From an uncultured Eubacteriales bacterium (GTDB lineage Bacteria > Bacillota > Clostridia > Oscillospirales > CAG-382), in NCBI GenBank assembly GCA_900546385.1, contig URCT01000024.1, positions 1-25,907 of the forward strand: 25,907 nt of DNA, read 5' to 3'. Under the pieces are notes generated by a model, which was not told the DNA's origin, did not search any database, and saw nothing but the letters and a program-made list of their open reading frames with translations. Below are positions 1 to 8,000 of the stretch, piece by piece. Numbering within the stretch: the first letter of the stretch is position 1; each line of letters opens with the position of its first letter. A program made the translations under genes and the position numbers.

Positions 1-21
1 CAACCCTCGGCGTGTTTTTGC

Positions 22-50
22 GGTACTTTTTGCACGCCGCAAAAAGTACC
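22..50. repeat. 12-bp inverted repeat at left edge
   Basis: Perfect 12-bp arms at 22-33 and 39-50 with a 5-nt loop. The arms share the core TACTTTTTG/CAAAAAGTA with the palindrome at 25774-25802, so both ends of the window carry members of one small palindromic family. There is no T-tract immediately after it, so it is not an obvious terminator. Confidence 0.7.
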
Positions 51-74
51 AAAAATCGTTCCCTTTACCGGAAC

Positions 75-220
75 ATCGAGGTTTTCCAAACCTCGATTCA
101 GCCAATCTCAACAACAACTTCCCACTAACAAAATTAAAACCTTCCAAAAGGGAGCTTCGAGGTTCTACGAACCTCGAAGCAGCACCCAAACCAAAACTTC
201 ACACTAACCCAATTAAATCC
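75..220. repeat. Two diverged tandem copies of a hairpin-containing unit
   Basis: The first hairpin has 10-bp arms at 75-84 and 88-97. The second has 12-bp arms at 154-165 and 169-180. Both have a 3-nt loop and the shared core TCGAGGTT/AACCTCGA. Each is followed by a similar AC-rich tail containing 'ACTAAC..AATTAAA' (about 120-142 and 202-217). The arrangement therefore looks like a duplicated unit of roughly 80 bp. It is non-coding and its function is unknown. Confidence 0.6.
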
Positions 221-244
221 TTTTTCCGCCTACGCCGCTTTTGC

Positions 245-267
245 GCCGCCCTTCGGCGGCATTTTTT
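245..267 (+). terminator. Hairpin followed by T-run
   Basis: GCCGCC (245-250) pairs with GGCGGC (255-260) around a CTTC loop and is followed by ATTTTTT. It has the form of a plus-strand intrinsic terminator, but no plus-strand gene ends just upstream within the window. It may simply be one of the many hairpins in this edge region. Confidence 0.4.
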
Positions 268-280
268 GTTGCTGACGCAA

Positions 281-340
281 CATTTTTCCGCCTACGGCGG
301 TTCTTTTCCGCCTACGGTGGTTCTTTTCCGCCTTACGGCA
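281..340. repeat. Three tandem 20-bp repeats
   Basis: Three consecutive copies at 281-300, 301-320 and 321-340 share TTTTCCGCC(T)TACGG. In the first copy CCGCC-TAC-GGCGG forms a perfect mini-hairpin. The second keeps it through a G-T pair and the third has decayed. A partial fourth copy lies at about 222-234. There are no spacers, so this is not a CRISPR array. Confidence 0.7.
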
Positions 341-342
341 GT

Positions 343-393
343 GTCCCTGCCGGGACGGCACACTCCGTGTGCTTTTTCGCCGCCCTTGGCGGC
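343..393. repeat. Cluster of three small hairpins next to the araC-type gene end
   Basis: Three perfect stems follow one another: GTCCC/GGGAC (343-347, 352-356), GCACAC/GTGTGC (358-363, 367-372, then TTTTT) and GCCGCC/GGCGGC (379-384, 388-393). The last overlaps the stop codon of the minus-strand AraC-type gene. One or more may act as its 3' structure, but none has a T-run on the minus strand. Confidence 0.5.
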
Positions 394-1184
394 TATTCTT
401 TTCTTTCACGAAAGTGTTTGGGCGACACGCCGAAATAATGCTTGAACATTTTGGTAAACTGTAACGGATCTTCATAGCCGACCGAGTTTGCCACAAAATG
501 GATCGGCATATCCGCATCCTCCAAAAAAGCTCGTGCATGGGTCATCCGCATGGTGACCAAATAGTGCTTTGGCGACACGTGTTCGTATTCCGAAAATATG
601 TTGCGTAAATACGCCCGGTTTAGGTGCAACTCGTCCGCAAGCGTCTGCATATTGAAATCGGTGCGGTAATAGTTGCTTTCGATTAACCGCTTTGCCTCGT
701 CTACGTGCTTGCGCCGCGCGGAAGCATACACGCCGGAAGAGCCTTTGCGGTGCGAATCCTCCGCAAAAAGGCCGATAAGCTCATAAAACAGTGCCGTGCG
801 TGCATAGGTGATATCATATGTATACGTCACACGCGCACGCCGCTCATAGGCTTCGGCGATCATGTCAAAGTACGGTTTTGCCATATCAAATGAAAAAGTA
901 TACCGCTCATCAAAAGCAATCAGATGTTCTAATGTCTCCAAGATTTCCTTGTCGTAAAAATTGATCCAAGCGTATTCCCACGGATCATCCGGATCCGGAT
1001 AATAGTGCACCAATGTCCCATAGCGTGCCAAAAAGCCCTGCCCTGCCGATAATATGGCGCCATTAAACGTGCCTTTTCCCTTGCGGATGAAATGGAGCAT
1101 ATGACTGGGCGCATGACAGTTGTGCGGCGGCTTATCCGGCAAACATAGCTCATAGGCGCATTGAACCAAAATCGGTCGTTTCAT
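393..1184 (-). CDS. AraC family transcriptional regulator
   Basis: A 263-residue AraC/XylS-type regulator. The N-terminal half (about 1-150) has the look of an AraC-type cupin ligand-binding domain (HMLHFIRKGKGTFNG, GYGTLVHYYPDPDDPWEYAWINF-like segment). The C-terminal ~100 residues hold the double HTH: the first helix pair around ADELHLNRAYLRNIF, the second around SVGYEDPLQFTKMFKHYFG, ending in the family signature VSPKHFRE. The ATG at 1184 has an AGGAGGA ribosome site 6 nt away. The length is normal for the family. It is transcribed divergently from the GH2 beta-galactosidase gene, the usual position for a local sugar-responsive activator, so regulation of that gene is a reasonable inference; the effector is not visible. 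Confidence in the family is high. Confidence 0.93.
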   Translation of the reverse strand: MKRPILVQCAYELCLPDKPPHNCHAPSHMLHFIRKGKGTFNGAILSAGQGFLARYGTLVHYYPDPDDPWEYAWINFYDKEILETLEHLIAFDERYTFSFDMAKPYFDMIAEAYERRARVTYTYDITYARTALFYELIGLFAEDSHRKGSSGVYASARRKHVDEAKRLIESNYYRTDFNMQTLADELHLNRAYLRNIFSEYEHVSPKHYLVTMRMTHARAFLEDADMPIHFVANSVGYEDPLQFTKMFKHYFGVSPKHFRERKE

Positions 1185-1217
1185 GCTTTATCCTCCTATC
1201 CGGTGCTCGATAGTACG

Positions 1218-1247
1218 ATTATACCATAAATATGTGCGTTTTGTCTA
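1218..1247 (-). promoter_or_regulatory. Sigma-A-type promoter of the AraC-type gene
   Basis: On the minus strand TAGACA (1242-1247) and a perfect TATAAT (1218-1223) are separated by 18 nt, about 34 nt upstream of the ATG. The divergent galactosidase promoter must lie in the AT-rich stretch 1250-1295, which has several TATAAA/TTGTAA candidates. I could not choose among them. Confidence 0.6.
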
Positions 1248-1319
1248 TTGTGTTTTTGTAAAAAACTTTATAAAATGTATATAAAGCACAAAACACAAAA
1301 AAAAGAAAGGATGAAACGC

Positions 1320-2054
1320 ATGAAAAAACTGCTATCCGTGTTTCTTTCCGCTTGTCTCGCCTTACAAGGACTGCCGCTCGGCGCATGGGCGCTCGATGCC
1401 TTTGAAGGTGTGGAAACAGCCGAAGAAATACCGTTCGTCACCCAAGAGACGGCCAAATCCTCTTTATCCGAGGTGATTTTCACCGACAAAGAATGGACGG
1501 GTGAAGGTGAGACCAGCAAAATCTTCGCCATCAACCGCGAACAAGCGCGCGTGGACAGCATTCCTTACGCGTCCTTAGAAACGGCCATCACCGGAGCGGT
1601 CGACTACAACAAGTCGCTCTCGCCCTACTATCAAAAGCTTTCCGGCAAAAACTGGAAATTTGCACTGCGCGACAACAACACGCTCTTTACGACGGGCGAC
1701 TCTGCCATAAGCGATTTCTATAAGCCGGATTACGACGTTTCCGGCTGGCATGAGATCAACGTGCCATCGGTATGGCAATTGCAGACCGACGAAAACGGTG
1801 AGCGGTATGACGATATCCGCTACACCAACACTACCATCCCGTGGAGCAACGACGCCACCGGAAACGGCAAAGCCGTCGCGCCGCTCGCGCCGACCGTCTA
1901 CAACCCGGTCGGTGCCTACCGCACGACCTTCACACTGCCGGAGAATTGGTCGGATAAGCGCGTTTACATCAATTTCGAGGGTGTCGGCAGCGCCATGTAT
2001 CTTTGGGTCAACGGCAAAGCAGTCGGCTATGCGGAGGATATGTTCACGGCATAG
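1320..2054 (+). CDS. Secreted GH2 beta-galactosidase, N-terminal fragment (interrupted)
   Basis: The ATG at 1320 is chosen because AAGAAAGG lies about 9 nt upstream; an in-frame ATG at 1311 is also possible. The product starts with a Sec signal peptide (MKKLLSVFLSACLALQGLPL, cleavage likely after GAWA). It then shows the GH2 N-terminal jelly-roll (sugar-binding) domain: LSGKNWKF, INVPSVWQLQ, NPVGAYRTTFTLPENW, FEGVGSAMYLWVNGKAVGYAEDMF. These match LacZ-type enzymes closely. The frame ends at TAG (2052-2054) in the middle of this domain. The next downstream frame (2064-9704) is in the same phase and continues the same enzyme. Removing the 30-bp insertion that carries the TAG rejoins VGYAEDMFTA directly to KEFDL, the same spacing as in E. 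coli LacZ (VGYGQD..PSEFDL). Alone, the fragment has no catalytic residues. Confidence 0.85.
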   Translation: MKKLLSVFLSACLALQGLPLGAWALDAFEGVETAEEIPFVTQETAKSSLSEVIFTDKEWTGEGETSKIFAINREQARVDSIPYASLETAITGAVDYNKSLSPYYQKLSGKNWKFALRDNNTLFTTGDSAISDFYKPDYDVSGWHEINVPSVWQLQTDENGERYDDIRYTNTTIPWSNDATGNGKAVAPLAPTVYNPVGAYRTTFTLPENWSDKRVYINFEGVGSAMYLWVNGKAVGYAEDMFTA

Positions 2055-2081
2055 CCGACTGCTTTGCCGTTGTTCACGGCA
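2009..2081. repeat. 24-bp perfect inverted repeat created by a 30-bp insertion
   Basis: The left arm at 2009-2032 is exactly the reverse complement of the right arm at 2049-2072 (24 bp), with a 16-nt loop. The right arm is followed by a second copy of an 11-bp word (TGTTCACGGCA at 2041-2051 and 2071-2081). This is what results if 30 bp are inserted by copying the opposite strand just upstream and then returning. The insert brings the in-frame TAG at 2052-2054. It is 10 codons long, so phase is kept. Confidence 0.9.
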
Positions 2082-5000
2082 AAGGAATTTGACTTAACCG
2101 GCTACGTAAAGACCGGCGAAAACGTGCTTGCCGTCAAGGTGCTCCGCTGGAGCGACGGCTCATGGCTGGAAAACCAAGACTATTTCCGCTTATCCGGCAT
2201 TATTCGCGACGTATATGTATACTGCACGGAGGATATCCGGTTACGCGATTTTTCGCTTTCGACCGATTTTGATTCCACCTATACCGACGCGGTCCTGAAA
2301 GCGGACGCTTTTGTTCACAACTATACGGCGTCCGACGCATCGGGGTATGAAGTAAAGGTGCGGTTATTTGACAAGACCGGCACGGAGGTCGCGCTGACCG
2401 GCAACGTTTCCGAAACCGGCACGATTGCTGCAGGCGGTGAAAACAAGATCTCCTTCCGCATCCCGGTCTCTTCGCCTGAAATATGGACAGACGAAACGCC
2501 GAATCTGTACACGGCGGTCATCGAGCTTTCGGACGGCGAAAACGTACTCACCTATGACAGCTATCAGGTCGGTTTCCGCAAGATCACTTACCGCAAGCTG
2601 TCCGACGGGAGCTATGGCACACACGCAGACTGTAAAGCGGATACCGGCGCGTGGAGCTATGACAATGTACGCCTTAACGGGAGCTCTTTATATTTCAAAG
2701 GCGTCAACCGCCATGATTTCAGCCCCGAAGACGGCTATGCAGTCGATTATGCGACCATGGAAAAGGACGTACAGCTCATGAAGGCGCACAACATCAACGC
2801 TCTTCGTATGTCCCACTATCCGAACAATCCGTATATGTATTACTTATGCGACAAATACGGCATCTACGTCATGGACGAAGCCAACCAAGAGGCCAGCGGC
2901 ATTTACGACAAGCCGGAAATCACGGCGTATTTTGAAGGCTCGGTCGTCGACCGTTTGGACAGTATGCTGTACCGTGACCGCAATCATGCGTGTGTGGTGG
3001 TTTGGTCCTACGGCAACGAATCGGGGCTCGGCAAGAGCACGGACAGCGTGCTTGTTAAGATTGGAAACTATATCCATACGCTCGACGACACACGTCCGGT
3101 GCAATATGAACCGTTTGATTCGGACCATTCCGCGCACAAAATGACCGCCGCCGACGGCACCGAGGTTCAAATGTACGAAGAAGCCGGCGGCGTAGACATG
3201 AAAAGCAGTATGTACCGGACAATCGATTACATGGAGGAATACGGCAAAAGCGGCAAGACCATGCCATACATCCAATGCGAATACGACCACGCCATGGGCA
3301 ACTCGCTCGGCTCGTTCGGCGACTATTGGGATGTTATCCGCAGCTATGACAACCTCCAAGGCGGCTTTATCTGGGATTTCATTGACCAAGGCGTATGGAC
3401 AGCCTCGGCAGACGGTACAAGCTATCTCGGCTACGGCGGCGATTTCGGCGACAGTCCGAACGACGGAAATTTCTGTGCCAACGGAATCGTTTCGGCCGAC
3501 CGAACGGTACAGCCGGAAATTTACGAGGTCGAACGCGTTCATCAGAATCTTCGGTTTGAAGCAGTCAACCTTGCAAACGGCGATATCCGCCTTATCAACG
3601 AAAACATCGCGCTTTCCACCGATGCGTATACCTTGACATGGGAAATCCGCGAAAACAACACGGTCGTGCAAAGCGGCACGTTTTCGCCGTCGGTTGCGCC
3701 CGGCAAGAGCAAAACGGTAACGCTTCCTTACGCCTATCCGACGGACAAGGACGGCGCGGAATATTTCTTAAATATTCATGCCGTGCGCAAGCTCGGCACC
3801 ATTGCCGGTGAAGAAACGAGCGAAAACTGCCGTGCACAATTTGAGCTTCCGACCGACGGAAGCCGCTTTGCCGGAAAAGCCGCAAGCGAAATTGAAGAGC
3901 TTTCCTACACAGAGGATTCGTCTGCATTAACAGTCAACGGAAACGGCTTTTCGGTCGTCATCGATAAAGCCACCGGCAGAATCTCCTCCTACACCGTAAA
4001 CGGCACAAAGCTGCTCGACTCCCCCATCAGTCCGAATTTCTTCAAAAATTATATTGACAACAACATTCACGGCATGAGCACGGTTTATCGGATTCTCGAC
4101 CGCAATGCGGTTCTTGCTTCTTCCTTCACCTGCATGCCGGTTGCCGAAGACGGCAAGATCAAGCTGTTGAAGATCGAAGCCAAAAATGATTTCTTAACGA
4201 CCTCCTCATACCTGACGACCGATTATTATATTCTCGGTACAGGCGAAATCAAGCTTGCATACCGCTTTACCGCCGGCACGGCCGATGTGCCGAAGATCGG
4301 CTCGATCATGACGTTAAACAAGAATCTCGACACTCTCTCGTATTTCGGCAAAGGACCGCACGAGAATTACAACGACCGCTCCCGCGGCGCAGATGTCGGC
4401 TATTATACGGCAAACGTAGACGATTTGTTTGAGAACTACATCCGTCCGCAGGACTGCGGCAACCGCATGGATGTGCGGTTTGCAACGCTTACCGGCGAAA
4501 ATTCGGACATCGGTCTCATGTTCGTCGGCGAAGGCAGCCGGCTTCAGGTCAGCGCATCGCACTACCTGCCCGAAAACACACATCTTGCTCATCATTTATA
4601 TCAATGCACCAAATCCGAAAACACGATTTTGAACATTGATTATTTGGTCACCGGCGTGGGAAGCGCCTCCTGCGGCCCGAATGCACTTCCAAAGTATCAG
4701 ATTCAGCCAGGCACATATGCCTGGAGCTACAGCATTCGTCCGTTTGACGCATTGTTAACCGAAGAGGAAATCTTCCGGCTTGCAGCCACCGATCTGTCAA
4801 GCCTTGTCCCCAACAACACGGCAAATCTCGAAAACGTTTACCGCAAGGCAACGCTTTTGGCTGACAACGAAAAGACATATACACAAAGCTCTTTCTTCGC
4901 TTTTGAAGAAAGCTACACAACCGCCGGCAAAATACTCGCCGACAGCGGCAACTATTCGCAAAAAGCCGTCGATCTCTGCACCGAAGCTCTTTCTGCCGCC

Positions 5001-8000
5001 AGCGCAGCCTTGAAGCCCATTACCGTCACCAATCGGAAAAAGCTCTCAAGCGACGTGATGTTCGGCGAAGGCGGCACTTGGAACAAGCCGGGCGAAGAAT
5101 CGTATATATATGCTTTTGACGGCGATCATGAAACCAATTTCGTCAATTTCGGCAACAGTTCCGGCGGCGTCGGCTACGGCGCACTCGACCTCGGCGAAAC
5201 CGGTGCAACCGTTGTGACAAGCGTTCGTTATCTGCCGATCTATTGCAGCCATGTTCCCATCATCAACAACCGCATTATCGGCACGGCCTTCCAAGGCTCG
5301 AACGACAAGAAAACCTGGATGACCTTCGCTTCCATCTCCGCCGGAGCCGTACAGGGCGAAAACCAAACATTAAACGCCGAGGTTCCCGGCGCATGGGTTG
5401 AATTAGACGTCACCGACCCGACCGCCTATCGGTATGTGCGCTTCTTATCGCCGTCCGATTCCTTCGGCTCACTGTATGAAGTCGAATTTTACACAAGCGA
5501 AACGTTAGACTCGTCTCTGACAGAAGAAAAATTAACACAAACCGAAGCTTTTGCCGCAACACTTTCCGACACAGCCGTCAAGCAAAAGCTCACCGAGGCG
5601 ACCTCCTTTGTCCGCACCGCGCTTCAAACCGGCGTTTCACAGCTTGAAGCCAACGCACTTTACTCCTATCTGTGCGCGGCGCTCGAAAACGCCGAAAACG
5701 GCAAAACGACTCTTGTGACCGGCGCATTGCAGACGCTGCTCATCAAAGCCGGGCTCAAAAACGAAGAACAATACGCCTCCAAAGGCTTTGTAGACCTGCG
5801 CTTGTCCGAACAAGCGGCTGAAAAGCTTCTCGCCTCGGCTGACGCTTCGCAGGAGGACATCAATGCCGCTCTGCTTTCACTGTCCGCGACTATCGGAAAG
5901 CTGAAATCCAACGCCGAAAAGCTGACCGGAACCGTATTCGGCAACGGCGGCGAATGGCAGCCCGGTCACGATTACACCAAATTTTTTGACGGCGACACCA
6001 CCACCTACGTTGATTTTGCTTCTCCGGGAAGCGGCACGGGTGGCATCGACATCGGCGAGGGCAACCGCGTATCGCTTGCCTATATCCGCTATTATCCGCG
6101 CTATGCCGAAGACGGCGGTGCGATGCTCACCCGTATCAAAGGCGAGGTCTTTCAAGCGTCGGTGGACGGTGAGCATTATACAACCGTCGCCATGATCGAA
6201 AAGGACGCAACGCCCGAATGGATCACGTTGGATGTATCGGCCACCGAAAGCTTCCGCTTTTTCCGCATCAACTGCCCCCAAAACAGCTACGGCAGTCTGT
6301 GTGAAATCGAATTTTACGCCCATATTCCGGATACTTCGTATCTCGAAGAATGCGTTTCACGCGCCGAAGCCGTCACGGACAATGCAGCCTTGCGAACGTT
6401 CGTTTTAAGTGCCAAATCCATGCTTGCTTCTCCGCGTAAGCATTCACAAAAGGATTTCAATGACAAGGTTTTTGAATACTTCTCATTAACCACGCTTTCC
6501 AAAGGCCGCAAGGCTCTTGAAACGGCTATGGAAGCCTTTGAAAACGCCGACGAAGAAGCATTCACCTCGCAAAGCTATCTTGACGCCTATGCGGCAAAGT
6601 GCCGTGCTGCCGCACTTTATGCCGATCCGGCTGCCTCCGAAGATGCGCTCTTTGCCGCAGCGAACGAATTAAATGCCGCCGTTTCGGCACTTGTTACATT
6701 GGTCATAAAGCTTGACAAGGCACCCGGCACCGACTATTTCGGTCAAGGCGGCTCTTGGGGCAGCACGGCAGAGTGCTTTGACAAGCAGTTTGACGGCGAC
6801 ATCGGCACCTACACCGATTATGCCGGAACCATGGACGGCATCGGCGGCTTTGACAGCGGCGAAGGTGCGGCAAGCGTACCGACAAAGCTGCGTTTCTACT
6901 TACGCACCGGCGTCGGAAACCGCTATAACGGCACGCGCTTTGAAGCGTCAGCCGACAACGAGAGCTGGACGACGCTATACACGGTTCCATGGAACGCGAC
7001 AGCCGGAGAATGGATCGAAATTACATTTGACGGCACGGAAAGCTACCGCTATTTCCGCGTATACAGTCCGAAAGACACCTTCGGCAGTGTATGCGAAGCC
7101 GAATTCTACGGAACCGGCGCGGACAAATCGCTTCTTCACACCACGCTTGCCAACGCTAAGGCCGTTACCGGCTCCGGCGTTTACTACGAAGCACTGCAAG
7201 CGGAAATCGCAAACGCCGAAACGCTTATGTCCTCTCCTGCCGCACGGATGCACGACATCAACGCGTCGATCCTTGCGCTTCGCGAAAACATCGCAAAGCT
7301 CTCCGCCAGCGACGCTTACGCGAACGCTCTCGCCAAAGCGGAAAAGGTAGACGAGGACCTATACACCGCCGAAAGCTACTTTGCCTTCAAAGCTGCCTAC
7401 GATGCCGCACTAGCGGCATCAACGGCCGAGCAAATGACAACGACGGCAGCAGCTTTGGAAGAAAAGATTGCTTCTCTCCTTCCGTTATCCACGCTTTCGC
7501 CGGTCAAGCTCGACAAAGCGCCCGGCACCGCCTATTTCGGCGATGGCGGCACATGGAATCAGCCCGATGTGCAATGCTACGACAAGCTGTTCGACGGCGA
7601 TCTTGCAACCTATATCGACTTTGCTTCACCCGGCAGCGGCTCGGGCGGCTTTGATGCCGGAAACGCCGTCGCCCTCTCCCATATCCGCTACTATCCGCGC
7701 TACGGCAGCGGCATGAACGACCGCATCAAGAACACGCTGTTCCAAGGCTCAAATGACAAAGAAACCTGGACGACGCTTGCGACCATCACCCAATCGGCCA
7801 AGGAAAACACATGGTTCGAGCTGCCGGTAAGCGACACGGGTAAGTACCGCTATTTGCGCGTTTTGTGTCCGGCAAACTCCTTCGGCTCTCTGTATGAGGC
7901 AGAATTCTACGGCTATGGCTCGGATCTGTCGCTTCTTAATCGCGCCATTGCCGACGCCAAAGCCAAGCTTGCCGAAAGCGGCTCGGCGGCACTTGCCGAA

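Noticed and set aside
281..340. CRISPR-like array
   Set aside because: Units are directly adjacent with no spacers and no cas gene is present.
291..893. Plus-strand frames opposite the AraC-type gene
   Set aside because: No start signals; composition follows the hairpin repeats and the AraC gene on the other strand.
2052..2054. TAG read as pyrrolysine or programmed readthrough
   Set aside because: The stop comes with a 30-bp inverted copy that has no counterpart in LacZ-type enzymes; the family alignment is exact without it.
2009..2072. Invertible (phase-variable) switch made by the 24-bp inverted repeat
   Set aside because: The TAG lies inside the right arm and would stay after inversion. 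The loop is only 16 nt and no recombinase gene is nearby.
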